DNA from: Caldicellulosiruptor owensensis OL
GTDB lineage: Bacteria; Bacillota; Thermoanaerobacteria; Caldicellulosiruptorales; Caldicellulosiruptoraceae
Length of the DNA: 64,000 bases
Assembly: GCF_000166335.1 (NCBI RefSeq)
Contig: NC_014657.1
Coordinates: 1,232,501 to 1,296,500, forward strand
Reading direction: 5' to 3'
The stretch's first letter is position 1, and each line of letters begins with the position of its first letter. Below, piece after piece: positions 49,242-60,857 of the stretch. The translations under genes and the position numbers were made by a program. The notes beneath the pieces are model-generated. The model searched no databases and was not told the origin of the DNA. It saw only the letters and a list, made by a program, of their open reading frames with translations.

Positions 49242-49817
49242 TTAACAGCCTATATCGTTATCACAACAACATTCCCAACATGCAATTATTTGACATATGG
49301 TACAAATATCGCAGTCATTGTGTCTTCTATATCCCCTATTGTATGCTGACCATTCATAATTTCTTGAAGCCATTTCAAACTGTTCTTTTGCGCGCCTGTA
49401 TTCATAGTTTCCAGGATCACGATTATAGGCTTCAATAAAGTATCTGTATGCTTGATTTATCCATCCTCTTTTTTGATATATTATTCCCATCAAATAGAAC
49501 CATTCTGCGTCATTTCGAGGGTTTTGATTCAAGAGATTCTCTGCTTGAGCTATATTACCCTGCATAATCAAGTCTCTCACCTTTTGGTAGAGAGAGGTTG
49601 GATCGTATGTAGAGTATTCATAGTTTGAATATTGATCGTTCATAAGGATATTATATGCTTCATTTATCTCTTTTAACTTTTCTTCTGCAAGTTCTCTTAA
49701 AGGATTATCCTTAAACTTATCTGGATGGTACTTTTTTACAAGTTCAAGATAAGCTTTTTTTATTTCTTCCTTTGAAGCACCTTTTCTCACACCTAAAACC
49801 TCATATGGGTCTCTCAT
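49242..49817 (-). CDS. J-domain protein with TPR-like region and Cys-rich tail
   Basis: Residues 1-65 are a DnaJ domain ([21 protein letters not shown]) that would stimulate DnaK. A TPR-like helical repeat region follows (about 75-150; [20 protein letters not shown]). The last 22 residues hold eight Cys in clusters (C-D-I-C-T-I-C, C-W-E-C-C-C), suggesting metal or iron-sulfur binding. ATG 49817 overlaps the stop of the DUF5685 gene (TAATG). It probably delivers DnaK to a specific client, possibly the DUF5685 protein. Confidence 0.85.
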   Translation of the reverse strand: MRDPYEVLGVRKGASKEEIKKAYLELVKKYHPDKFKDNPLRELAEEKLKEINEAYNILMNDQYSNYEYSTYDPTSLYQKVRDLIMQGNIAQAENLLNQNPRNDAEWFYLMGIIYQKRGWINQAYRYFIEAYNRDPGNYEYRRAKEQFEMASRNYEWSAYNRGYRRHNDCDICTICQIIACWECCCDNDIGC

Positions 49818-50668
49818 TATTCCTTCAACTCCTTAAAGAAGTTTGTTGCAAAATGCTCTAAGACCTGCTGTGTTTTTGAGTACATACCAACCTGAACAAT
49901 GTTGTTCAGTATTGAATTATTATACCTTTTAATATAGTCACTTAATATAGCAAGATAATTTCCCAAACTAACCTTCAAAATATTGAGTTCATATTCAAAC
50001 AGTGTTTTATCATGCCTACACTTTTTAAAGTGGTGTTTCAGACAATTATATCTCTTTTTCTTCACATCATCAATATAGTCGTCAATAGCGTCGATGATAT
50101 ATACCCACACACCTGTATAATACCCAATTTGTCTCAAAAGTTCTTCGCCATTGTAAGCAAATATTTCGGCCAAAATATTGCCAAAATTGTGCGCAAGTTC
50201 ATCTATATTTTCACAACCACTTTTCTCAAGCAATATCTGCTTGTTAAATAGTTCTTTTATCTTCTCAAACTGTTCTCGATGTAATTTTGTTATTTTCCTT
50301 ACATATAATTTCAAAATACTATAAGGTGCATAACTAAATATATTCTTTTCATCAAGAATGTTATCATAAAGCTTAAAAAAACTCAAAAGAACCATTTGGT
50401 TGCTCACATATTCCAAGATTTCATTAGGTTTCAAAAAGAACCTTTCTTTAATTGGGTGAACAATACACCTTGTTTTTCCTAACTCATCTTTGACTTTAAA
50501 ATGTTCTTTTAGTACCAGATACAAAAAAACAAAATCATAGTTAAGGAATACCCGTGGAAGGTATCCTATCTTTTTTGTCTGAAGACATATACCACAGTAA
50601 ACTGCCTTGTAATATTCATATTCTCGCACTTTTAGCTCTGGCTTATAAGGAACCACATATCCAAACAC
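49817..50668 (-). CDS. DUF5685-family protein
   Basis: A mainly helical 283-residue protein of unknown function. The N-terminus [12 protein letters not shown] and Y-C-G-I-C are the family hallmarks. Two Asp-rich segments (L-Y-D-N-I-L-D-E, and [10 protein letters not shown] followed by a K-K-K-R-Y-N patch) recall the metal-binding Asp clusters of all-alpha isoprenoid synthases. That link is inference only. GTG 50668, 12 bases after GAGGAG, fits the family N-terminus better than GTG 50677. It is translationally coupled to the J-domain gene. Confidence 0.75.
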   Translation of the reverse strand: MFGYVVPYKPELKVREYEYYKAVYCGICLQTKKIGYLPRVFLNYDFVFLYLVLKEHFKVKDELGKTRCIVHPIKERFFLKPNEILEYVSNQMVLLSFFKLYDNILDEKNIFSYAPYSILKLYVRKITKLHREQFEKIKELFNKQILLEKSGCENIDELAHNFGNILAEIFAYNGEELLRQIGYYTGVWVYIIDAIDDYIDDVKKKRYNCLKHHFKKCRHDKTLFEYELNILKVSLGNYLAILSDYIKRYNNSILNNIVQVGMYSKTQQVLEHFATNFFKELKE

Positions 50669-50783
50669 TAAAGTCACTTTCTCCTCGTTCTTTTTTACTT
50701 CTTATGTTTTTATAGTAGCAAAAATGATTGATAATGTTAAGCAAATTTTAGTTGATTTTTTCTTGAAGAGTAATTAATATTAT

Positions 50784-50800
50784 TGTGATAGCATATCACA
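50784..50800 (+). promoter_or_regulatory. Palindrome upstream of the zinc-ribbon acidic protein
   Basis: TGTGATA and TATCACA flank three bases, 20 bp before the start codon. It resembles CRP/Rex-type sites but has a seven-base rather than six-base centre between TGTGA and TCACA. Confidence 0.4.
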
Positions 50801-50819
50801 TTTTAGGGGGAAAGAAAAA

Positions 50820-51356
50820 ATGGGTTATAAATACTGTCCAAGATGCGAATTGAATAGAATCCCGGAAGACCAAGATTTGTGCCCTGTGTGCAAAAAGGAC
50901 TTAGAACAGCTAAAAAAGGTTACAGAAGCAAACATGAAACTTTGCCCATACTGCCATGAAGAGTATATTCCGGAAGATCAAGATATGTGTGAGTCTTGCT
51001 TTGAAGAAAGACTGCTGACAGGAGTTGTTGACGACTCTGAAATTGAAGAAGAAGTAGTCAAGGAAGAAACTGGCTCAGAGATATTTGAAAATGATTTTGT
51101 AGATATAGAACCAGATATTATAACTCAGTTGCCTGACGAAGAACTTGACCTTGTTGACACACCATTAGATTTAGAAGAATTAGAAGTGGACGAAGAAATA
51201 CTATTGGATGATGAAGAAATAAAAGAAGAATCAGAAGACTATAAAGAAAAAACTGAGATTGAGGATGAAAATATCCCATTAGAAGAAGAGTCCAGTAGCA
51301 GGACCAAAAAAGAAGCAAAATCTGAAAAGAAAAAAGGAAAGAAAAAAAGTAAATGA
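50820..51356 (+). CDS. Double zinc-ribbon protein with long acidic region and Lys-rich tail
   Basis: Two similar zinc ribbons (C-P-R-C with C-P-V-C, about 6-24; C-P-Y-C with C-E-S-C, about 42-60) share an I-P-E-D-Q-D loop. Residues 70-155 are strongly acidic and low-complexity. The last 20 residues are Lys/Ser-rich (K-K-G-K-K-K-S-K). No catalytic motif is present. Such charge layout suggests a nucleic-acid- or ribosome-associated protein, but that is a guess. ATG 50820 follows AGGGGGAAAG. It is divergent from DUF5685 and convergent with atpC. Confidence 0.75.
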   Translation: MGYKYCPRCELNRIPEDQDLCPVCKKDLEQLKKVTEANMKLCPYCHEEYIPEDQDMCESCFEERLLTGVVDDSEIEEEVVKEETGSEIFENDFVDIEPDIITQLPDEELDLVDTPLDLEELEVDEEILLDDEEIKEESEDYKEKTEIEDENIPLEEESSSRTKKEAKSEKKKGKKKSK

Positions 51357-51387
51357 GGCAGTGCAACCTTGGTTGCACTGCCTTTTT
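51357..51387 (+). terminator. Terminator between the zinc-ribbon gene and atpC
   Basis: GGCAGTGCAACC (51357-51368) pairs with GGTTGCACTGCC (51371-51382), followed by TTTTT. The stem also serves the convergent atp operon, whose stop codon touches the T run. Confidence 0.9.
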
Positions 51388-51799
51388 ATACATCTTTTCT
51401 ATTTTCTTCGGCAAGTTTTAGCCTGTTTAGCGCTCTGTACAGCGCCGCTTTGTATCTTTCAAACTCATCAGGAGGAAGCTTTTGCTCGAGTCTCTTTTCT
51501 GCCCTTTCTTTTGCCAAAAGTGCTCTTTGTCTATCTATCTCCTCTGGCCACTCTACAGCATCACTCAATATTGTCGCCTTATTATTTTTCACTTCAAGCA
51601 AACCACCTGCAATGGCTGCTTCTTTCCACTTTCCGTCCTTCTTTATCCTCAACTTCCCAATACCAACAGGTACCACAATAGGCTGATGGTTTGCCATAAT
51701 ACCTATCTCACCATCTATTGTTCGTACAACAACCATTTCGACCCTGTCTTTAAAAAACACCCTTTCAGGCTGGAGAACCTCCAATTCAAATTCAGCCAT
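51386..51799 (-). CDS. atpC: F1Fo ATP synthase epsilon subunit
   Basis: This central-stalk subunit couples rotation and can inhibit ATP hydrolysis. N-terminal beta barrel (V-L-Q-P-E-R-V-F-F) and G-E-I-G-I-M-A-N-H are family features; a helical hairpin ends the protein. GTG 51811 lies in the SD, so ATG 51799 (137 residues) is used. Last gene of the atp operon. Confidence 0.92.
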   Translation of the reverse strand: MAEFELEVLQPERVFFKDRVEMVVVRTIDGEIGIMANHQPIVVPVGIGKLRIKKDGKWKEAAIAGGLLEVKNNKATILSDAVEWPEEIDRQRALLAKERAEKRLEQKLPPDEFERYKAALYRALNRLKLAEENRKDV

Positions 51800-51819
51800 C
51801 TTTAAATTCACCTCAAGAT

Positions 51820-53229
<1,410 letters not shown>

Positions 53230-53268
53230 CTACACTCCCTCAAACTAAAATCAAGATTGTTAAAAATA

Positions 53269-54147
53269 TCATTTCAAAGCTGTGGCACCACTTATAATTT
53301 CTGAAATTTCCTGGGTTATCACAGCCTGGCGTTCTCTGTTAAGTTTTAAAATAAGTTTTTGTATCATCTCATCAGCACTTTTTGTGGCATTGTCCATTGC
53401 TGTCATTCTTGCAGCAAGTTCACTCACATATGAATCCATCATAGCACCAAAGATAATTCCTTTGATGTACTCATAAATAACGATGTCAAGTACAGAAACT
53501 GGGTCTGGCTCGTAGATTATCATCTCATCGTTTTTACTCTCTTCTATACCAAATTCAGTCTTGTCAAGAGGCAAAAGTTTTTTGATAGTAACTTCTTGTT
53601 TTATGGTTGAAACAAGTTTTGTGTAAATGATGTAAACTTCATGAACTTCACCGGTATAATATTTTCTCACAATCTTTTGCGAAATGAGTCTTGCAAGTTT
53701 TACAGAGACAGACTGTGTCTGGTAATTAAAATCTTCATCAACCTGATACCCATGGCGAACTAAAAAGTTTCGTCCCACCATACCAATAGGGAAAAACGTC
53801 ATATCCGCTTCTTTTGCGAAATTTTCATATAAGCTGGTTGTACTTCTCAGAACGTTGGCATTGTATCCTCCACATAAACCTTTGTCGCCACTGATAACTA
53901 TAACCCCGACCTTCTTTTTCCCCTCTTTATAAGATCCTTCAAAAAGAATGTGTGGGGTTTTCACTCCATGCAAAATCAAATCTTTCATAAACTCATTTAC
54001 CTTTTCAAAATAAGGTCTTGTACTATCAAGCCTATCTCGAAGCCTTTTCACCTTTGATGCAGAGATAAGATACATTGCTCTTGTGATCTTTTTTGTTTCA
54101 TTGACACTTCTGATCCTTGATTTTATCCATCTTGTTTTGTTCGCCAT
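53269..54147 (-). CDS. atpG: F1Fo ATP synthase gamma subunit
   Basis: Rotor shaft of F1. The N-terminal [18 protein letters not shown] and [11 protein letters not shown] are diagnostic, and the C-terminal helix contains M-D-N-A-T-K-S-A. Length 292. ATG 54147 is 13 bp after atpA. Confidence 0.95.
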   Translation of the reverse strand: MANKTRWIKSRIRSVNETKKITRAMYLISASKVKRLRDRLDSTRPYFEKVNEFMKDLILHGVKTPHILFEGSYKEGKKKVGVIVISGDKGLCGGYNANVLRSTTSLYENFAKEADMTFFPIGMVGRNFLVRHGYQVDEDFNYQTQSVSVKLARLISQKIVRKYYTGEVHEVYIIYTKLVSTIKQEVTIKKLLPLDKTEFGIEESKNDEMIIYEPDPVSVLDIVIYEYIKGIIFGAMMDSYVSELAARMTAMDNATKSADEMIQKLILKLNRERQAVITQEISEIISGATALK

Positions 54148-54160
54148 CTTGTAATCTCAC

Positions 54161-55693
<1,533 letters not shown>

Positions 55694-55699
55694 TCACCC

Positions 55700-56242
55700 C
55701 TACAAAATAGCTATCTTTACAAGCTCTTTTCTCATTGAATCAAGAGCACCTTTTATTGAAGCATCAACTTCAATGTTATTAAATAAAAGTTTTATCCCGC
55801 CAATTATGTTCCTGTCAATCTTTACAATAAACCTCGGATTTTTGACTCCATATCTTTTCCAAAGCCATTTAGAGATCTTGTTCAACACATCGCTCCCAAT
55901 TTCATGGGCAACAATAACCTCAACATCAACATTCCCCAAAATTTTATCGTACATTTGCTTGTAATAAAGAGGTATATAGGGAAGAATTATTTCTCTGCGT
56001 TTATCAATAAGGAGATAGAGGAGGTTCAAAATGTAACTGTCAATGTCATCATCAAAAAATGCCTTGATTTTTTGTTTCTTTTCTGAACGCTTCATTTCTA
56101 AATCAAACCAAATATTATTAAATTCATTATTACTTTTGATAATCTCAAATAATTTGAACAAATGGTCATAAAATTTTTCCAGATTACCTTCCTCTTGACC
56201 AAGCTTTATAAGAGCTTCTGCATATCTTTTTGCTGGCAACAT
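55700..56242 (-). CDS. atpH: F1Fo ATP synthase delta subunit
   Basis: Links F1 alpha to the peripheral stalk. A-K-R-Y-A-E-A-L near the N-terminus and G-G-I-K-L-L-F-N-N with S-I-K-G-A-L-D at the C-terminus are conserved. The frame extends to 56278 inside atpF, but ATG 56242, two bases after the atpF stop with AGGGG upstream, gives the normal 180 residues. Confidence 0.92.
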   Translation of the reverse strand: MLPAKRYAEALIKLGQEEGNLEKFYDHLFKLFEIIKSNNEFNNIWFDLEMKRSEKKQKIKAFFDDDIDSYILNLLYLLIDKRREIILPYIPLYYKQMYDKILGNVDVEVIVAHEIGSDVLNKISKWLWKRYGVKNPRFIVKIDRNIIGGIKLLFNNIEVDASIKGALDSMRKELVKIAIL

Positions 56243-56243
56243 T

Positions 56244-56735
56244 TTAAGCAACCCCTGCCTCATCAAAAATGTTCTCAACCATCTTTCTATTTTCCTCTGT
56301 ATTCAGGTTTTTCTCAATTACCCTGGACGCAGCAAGAAGAGCAATTGATACAAACTGATTTTTAAGTTCATTTATTTGTTTATTCTTTTCAATTTCAAAT
56401 TGCCTGAGTGCATCTTCAATAATTCTGTTGGCTTCAAGTTTTGCATTTTCAATAATTTCTGTTGCTTGTCTTTGTGCTTCCAAAGTTGCCTTCTCAAGAA
56501 TTTCATTTGCTTTGGCATGTGCCTGAGCAAGTATATTCTCATATTCCTCCTTCAGTCTTATTGCTTCTTCTTTGGACTTTGCTGCAAAATCAAGCTGATC
56601 TTGAATCATCTGGGATCTTTTTTCCATAAACTGTGTAACTTTTTGAAAGAAAAACTTTCTGTATATTAAGTAAAGTATCAAAAAATTTATAACTGCCCAA
56701 AAGAATATATTCTCAAATATCTTTAGCTCGAACAT
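56244..56735 (-). CDS. atpF: F1Fo ATP synthase b subunit
   Basis: Peripheral stalk. One N-terminal membrane helix (about 8-27) is followed by a long charged coiled coil rich in Ala, Glu, Lys and Gln. Length 163 is typical. A hairpin lies in the 102-bp gap after atpE. Confidence 0.93.
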   Translation of the reverse strand: MFELKIFENIFFWAVINFLILYLIYRKFFFQKVTQFMEKRSQMIQDQLDFAAKSKEEAIRLKEEYENILAQAHAKANEILEKATLEAQRQATEIIENAKLEANRIIEDALRQFEIEKNKQINELKNQFVSIALLAASRVIEKNLNTEENRKMVENIFDEAGVA

Positions 56736-56810
56736 TTTGTTTTATCATCTCCTTGTCAATTCTAATTAACAGAAAATTCTTAGTTAAATACAGGCACTGA
56801 AAAGAGATGA

Positions 56811-56834
56811 CGCTCTCCAAAAACATGGAGAGCG
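56811..56834 (-). promoter_or_regulatory. Intercistronic hairpin between atpE and atpF
   Basis: CGCTCTCC (56811-56818) pairs with GGAGAGCG (56827-56834). No T run follows, so it is probably a stability or processing element that helps give extra c subunit. Confidence 0.65.
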
Positions 56835-56837
56835 CAC

Positions 56838-57053
56838 TTATTTAACCTTTAAAACCAACAATATTGCGATAACAAAAATGTAGATAGCAACTGCCTCTGC
56901 AAGAGCTGCACCAAGAAAAAAGATTGGCATGATTCTTCCCTGGGCTTCTGGTTGGCGTCCAACAGCCTCGGATGCCTTAGCAGTTGCAATACCAATACCA
57001 ATACCCACGCCCAAACCTGCCAGCATTGCTATACCAGCTGCTAATGCTGTCAT
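56838..57053 (-). CDS. atpE: F1Fo ATP synthase c subunit
   Basis: A 71-residue hairpin of two membrane helices joined by the polar loop R-Q-P-E (33-36). The ion-binding carboxylate is Glu53 in A-L-A-E-A-V. It is followed by Ala54 rather than Ser, and the position equivalent to Gln32 of the Na+ enzyme of Ilyobacter is Ile20, so proton coupling is favoured. The start ATG 57053 follows GGAGGTG; the longer frame is spurious. Confidence 0.95.
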   Translation of the reverse strand: MTALAAGIAMLAGLGVGIGIGIATAKASEAVGRQPEAQGRIMPIFFLGAALAEAVAIYIFVIAILLVLKVK

Positions 57054-57081
57054 TTTAACACACCTCCAAAATATTAATAAA

Positions 57082-57762
57082 TTACTCTTCCAAAGCTTCA
57101 TAAAGGTATATCAAAGAAAGGAATGTAAAAACTATCGCCTGAAGAACCCCGTCAAATATATCAAAATATAAACTTGCTATTGCTGGAATACCAACAGGAG
57201 GTATATGGGATTTTATGAGAGCATGGTAAATAAGCTCCATAATGGTAGTTCCAGCAAGAATATTACCAAATAATCGGGCAGATAATGAAAGCGTCCTTGT
57301 AAAATAATCCAAAAACTTAAAGGGGAAAATAATAATGACGGGTTTAAAATGGCTCAAAAACCATCCCACCGGATTTTTAAGTATTATTGTTGAAACAATT
57401 AATATCAGAATAGACATCACACCAAAACTTGCAGTAACATTTAAATTACTTGTCGGTGGATGAATACCAAAAAGACCCAATAAATTCAAACTTAGTAAGA
57501 ATAAAAACAAAGTCCCAAGATATGGCGAAAAAATACGCCAATAATGACCTAAAAAGTTCTTGGTTATTTTATTCATAGAATCAACAATAAATTCAGCAAT
57601 CATCTGTTTTTTTGTGGGTACAAGTTTCATATTAGAGGTTAAATAGAAAGCAAGACCAATTAAAAATAACATCACAACCCACATTTCAACAACTGCAACT
57701 CTTACAGGTATGCCTTTCCCAATTGGAATAGTAAATAAAACTTTTAATACATCTTCGCCCAT
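57082..57762 (-). CDS. atpB: F1Fo ATP synthase a subunit
   Basis: Stator channel subunit with five or six membrane segments. The essential Arg lies in S-L-S-A-R-L-F-G-N-I. ATG 57762 gives 226 residues; GTG 57774 overlaps the atpI stop as GTGA but has no spaced SD. It follows atpI directly. Confidence 0.93.
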   Translation of the reverse strand: MGEDVLKVLFTIPIGKGIPVRVAVVEMWVVMLFLIGLAFYLTSNMKLVPTKKQMIAEFIVDSMNKITKNFLGHYWRIFSPYLGTLFLFLLSLNLLGLFGIHPPTSNLNVTASFGVMSILILIVSTIILKNPVGWFLSHFKPVIIIFPFKFLDYFTRTLSLSARLFGNILAGTTIMELIYHALIKSHIPPVGIPAIASLYFDIFDGVLQAIVFTFLSLIYLYEALEE

Positions 57763-57770
57763 CTTTTTCT

Positions 57771-58145
57771 TCACTTCCCTGTAAGCTTTTTAAAATAAAC
57801 ATAGGCAATACCAAACGAAATAAGCAGAACTATAGGGTAATTTATTAGAAGAATCGCAATATATAAAACTTTATCTCTGATGAAGGCAAACATAAAAGAA
57901 GACAAAACAATCAAGATAATAACCATCAAATAGTGAATTATGAAATAGAAAACGTTAAATTTTTTTTCAAGAATTTTTTCTACCAATTTACTTAGAGTAT
58001 AAATTGTAAAAACAATTAATATACTCAGTACTATTGAAATTAACAAAACCATTACTTCTTTAGAATATATAAACAAACATATGCAAAGACAAAAGTAAAT
58101 TAAAGAAACTATTTTTAAACTCAAGCTTATCACAAATGATTTCAT
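57771..58145 (-). CDS. atpI: ATP synthase subunit I (AtpI-like)
   Basis: A 124-residue protein with four hydrophobic segments, first in the atp operon, as atpI usually is; AtpI aids c-ring assembly or magnesium handling in other bacteria. The sequence itself is poorly conserved, so position and topology carry the call. It overlaps or abuts atpB. Confidence 0.75.
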   Translation of the reverse strand: MKSFVISLSLKIVSLIYFCLCICLFIYSKEVMVLLISIVLSILIVFTIYTLSKLVEKILEKKFNVFYFIIHYLMVIILIVLSSFMFAFIRDKVLYIAILLINYPIVLLISFGIAYVYFKKLTGK

Positions 58146-58182
58146 TTTGTTTCTCTACTTTCTAAAAAGAAAACTTATAAAT

Positions 58183-58211
58183 ATGTTACACTCTTATGTG
58201 AGAAATTTCAA
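58183..58211 (-). promoter_or_regulatory. Candidate atp operon promoter
   Basis: On the minus strand TTGAAA (58211-58206) and TAACAT (58188-58183) are 17 bp apart, in the 86-bp gap between guaA and atpI. Confidence 0.6.
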
Positions 58212-58231
58212 GACTATCTAAAAAATTTTTG

Positions 58232-59767
58232 TCATTCCCATTCAATTGTAGCAGGTGGCTTTGAAGTAATATCATACACCACCCTATTGACCTTTTTCAC
58301 ACTGTTTACAATTTCATTTGAAACCTTTTCTAAAACTTCATAAGGAATTTTAGCCCAATCTGCTGTCATTCCATCAATGCTTGTGACAGCTCTTAGAGCA
58401 ACTGTGTAGTCATATGTTCTCTCATCGCCCATTACACCAACACTTCTCATATTGGTCAATATCGCAAAGTACTGCCATATTTCACTGTCAAGACCACTGC
58501 GTTCAATCTCTTTTCTAAAGATCCAATCAACCTCACGCAGTATTTCCAATTTTTCTTCTGTAACTTCTCCAATTATCCTTATTGCAAGACCAGGTCCCGG
58601 AAAAGGCTGTCTTTTGACAATCTTTTCAGGTATTCCTAATTCTATTCCTACCCTTCTTACTTCATCTTTAAACAATTCCCTGAGTGGCTCAATTATTTGA
58701 TTGAATTTTATATTCTCAGGAAGACCACCGACATTGTGATGGCTTTTTATGGTCGCAGCCTTGCCAACCCCGCTCTCAACAACGTCAGGATAAATTGTTC
58801 CTTGAACCAAAAACTTTATATCACCCAATTTTTCTGCTTCTTCTTCAAAAACTCTTATAAATTCTCTTCCAATAATTTTTCGTTTTTCTTCAGGGTCAGT
58901 AACACCCCTTAAAGCATTCAAAAATCTATCTTTTGCATCAACCTTAATTACATTCATATCAAATTGAACTTTAAAAACATTCATAACCTCTTCTGCTTCT
59001 CCCTTTCTCAAAAGACCATGATCAACAAATATGCAATATAGATTTTTCCCTATAGCTTTGTGAACAAGGACTGCTGCAACAGAGGAGTCAACACCACCCG
59101 AAAGAGCACATACCACTTTATGGTTTCCAACAACACTTTTTATTTCATTTACCTTTTCTTCAATAAATGAAGAAGTTTTCCAATCACCGCTACATTGACA
59201 AACGTTAAATAAAAAGTTTTTTATAATTTGCTGTCCATATTCAGTATGAGCAACCTCAGGATGAAATTGAACTCCATAAATCTTCTTAGTATCATCTCCA
59301 AAGGCTGCAATTGAACAATTTTCAGTAGATGCTAAAGCCCTAAATCCCTCCGGAAGCTCCTCTACAAAGTCGGTGTGACTCATCCAGCATACAGAATGTT
59401 CAGGTATTCCACTGAAAAGAGGAGAAGAAACATCATATTTTACGTGAGTTTTGCCATACTCTCTGAATAACGCTCTTGATACTTTTCCTCCTAAAATGTG
59501 AGCAATTAATTGATTTCCATAACAAATTCCAAGTATTGGAATACCTTTTTCAAATAATTCCTTGTCAATCATAGGCGCATTTGGCTCATATACACTTGAT
59601 GGTCCACCTGTAAATATGATTCCTTTTGGATTCTTACTAATTATTTTTTCAAGAGGGGTATCGTACGGCCAAATTTCACAATATACTCCACATTCTCTCA
59701 CTCTTCTTGCAATAAGCTGGTTATACTGGCCACCAAAATCCAAAACAATTACAATCTCATGTTGCAA
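58232..59767 (-). CDS. guaA: GMP synthase (glutamine-hydrolysing)
   Basis: It aminates XMP to GMP. The glutaminase domain has the nucleophile in G-I-C-Y-G-N-Q (Cys near residue 82) and Q-F-H-P-E-V. The ATP pyrophosphatase loop is A-L-S-G-G-V-D-S-S. The C-terminal dimerisation domain ends [12 protein letters not shown] 59767 with AAAGGATGAG upstream gives 511 residues, the usual length. No purine riboswitch is seen in the 27-bp gap upstream, suggesting cotranscription with the AEC transporter. Confidence 0.96.
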   Translation of the reverse strand: MQHEIVIVLDFGGQYNQLIARRVRECGVYCEIWPYDTPLEKIISKNPKGIIFTGGPSSVYEPNAPMIDKELFEKGIPILGICYGNQLIAHILGGKVSRALFREYGKTHVKYDVSSPLFSGIPEHSVCWMSHTDFVEELPEGFRALASTENCSIAAFGDDTKKIYGVQFHPEVAHTEYGQQIIKNFLFNVCQCSGDWKTSSFIEEKVNEIKSVVGNHKVVCALSGGVDSSVAAVLVHKAIGKNLYCIFVDHGLLRKGEAEEVMNVFKVQFDMNVIKVDAKDRFLNALRGVTDPEEKRKIIGREFIRVFEEEAEKLGDIKFLVQGTIYPDVVESGVGKAATIKSHHNVGGLPENIKFNQIIEPLRELFKDEVRRVGIELGIPEKIVKRQPFPGPGLAIRIIGEVTEEKLEILREVDWIFRKEIERSGLDSEIWQYFAILTNMRSVGVMGDERTYDYTVALRAVTSIDGMTADWAKIPYEVLEKVSNEIVNSVKKVNRVVYDITSKPPATIEWE

Positions 59768-59794
59768 ACCAACTCATCCTTTCTTCATAAGTTA

Positions 59795-60757
59795 TTAAAT
59801 ACGATAGTATAGAAACACCAATAAAGGAATTGTTATGAGCGAAAAAATGGTTGTTATAAATATGGTCCGGGTCGCATAGTGGCTATCACCGTCATACCTG
59901 TAAGAAAGCACAGAGCTTATTATAGCTGTAGGCATCCCTGTCTGAAGTACAATTATGAGTCTCGTAAAATTACTTATCGGTAAATATTTTGTAAGATACA
60001 TAATACCAAGTGGCATTAAGATCATCTTAAATAGTATTATTGCATAGGCTGAGAAAGTTTTTAATGTTTCTTTAAATGATACTTCTGCCAACAAACAACC
60101 AATAAAAAACATTGAAAGATAAATCGTGGTCTTTCCAAAAGGATTTAAAGCATCATAAATACTTAAAAATACCTTTTCATATGAACTTTTTATACCACCC
60201 GGTAATATTCCTTTTATCAAATACACAATAAATGCTAAAAGTACAGCAATAGAATTTGCATTGACAAATCCATATTTAATTCTCTTATGATTGTGCCGTG
60301 TTATTATTGAAAGTCCTAAAGACCAAGCCAAAAAATCGTGCATTATATTATAACTTGCAGCGAAAAAAACTCCTTTTTCGCCAAATATTGAGTATAACAA
60401 GGGATAGGATAAAAATCCTGTATTGCCAAAGGTAGAGCAAAAAATATGAGTATAAAAAGTCTTTTTTTCTAACCTGAATAAATATGCCGTTATGTAACCA
60501 AGTAAAAGCAAAATTATAATTCCAATAAAAGCCGAAATTATTAAAGTAAAAACATCCGTTACTGTCTGTCCAGAAAAATGTTGACTACTTATTGTGGTAA
60601 AAAGCAAAATAGGCGCCGTTACTTTTATAATAAGTTCACTCACAGAGTCTTTTACTGTACTTGAAAATAAATTTAGCTTTGTACCCACAAATCCTATAAA
60701 TATAATAGCAAAAAGGAATAATAAGTTTTTTAAGAGAATTAGAACTTCGCTGTTCAT
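59795..60757 (-). CDS. AEC (auxin efflux carrier) family transporter
   Basis: A 320-residue membrane protein with about ten hydrophobic segments. F-G-N-T-G-F-L-S-Y-P-L, near residue 105, is the signature loop of AEC/malonate-type carriers. Bacterial members export or import organic anions; the substrate is unknown. ATG 60757, 11 bases after GGAAAGG, is preferred over TTG 60766. It precedes guaA by 27 bp. The terminator and IS copy 2 lie on its upstream side. Confidence 0.85.
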   Translation of the reverse strand: MNSEVLILLKNLLFLFAIIFIGFVGTKLNLFSSTVKDSVSELIIKVTAPILLFTTISSQHFSGQTVTDVFTLIISAFIGIIILLLLGYITAYLFRLEKKTFYTHIFCSTFGNTGFLSYPLLYSIFGEKGVFFAASYNIMHDFLAWSLGLSIITRHNHKRIKYGFVNANSIAVLLAFIVYLIKGILPGGIKSSYEKVFLSIYDALNPFGKTTIYLSMFFIGCLLAEVSFKETLKTFSAYAIILFKMILMPLGIMYLTKYLPISNFTRLIIVLQTGMPTAIISSVLSYRYDGDSHYATRTIFITTIFSLITIPLLVFLYYRI

Positions 60758-60814
60758 TGCTGTCAAAACCTTTCCAAAATAAAAAGTGTATTATTAAATA
60801 TTCAAGCTCTATTA

Positions 60815-60846
60815 TATAAAAAAAGAGTGCCTTTTTACAAGGCACT
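60815..60846 (-). terminator. Terminator separated from its gene by ISLre2 copy 2
   Basis: AGTGCC (60826-60831) pairs with GGCACT (60841-60846), and the minus strand continues with a run of T. It begins one base after the stop codon TAA that the gene at 62465-63085 had before the insertion, so it was that gene's terminator. Confidence 0.8.
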
Positions 60847-60857
60847 TTATTCTGTAA

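Noticed and set aside
50784-50800. Assignment of the palindrome as a CRP or Rex site
   Set aside because: Both consensus sites have six bases between TGTGA and TCACA; here there are seven.
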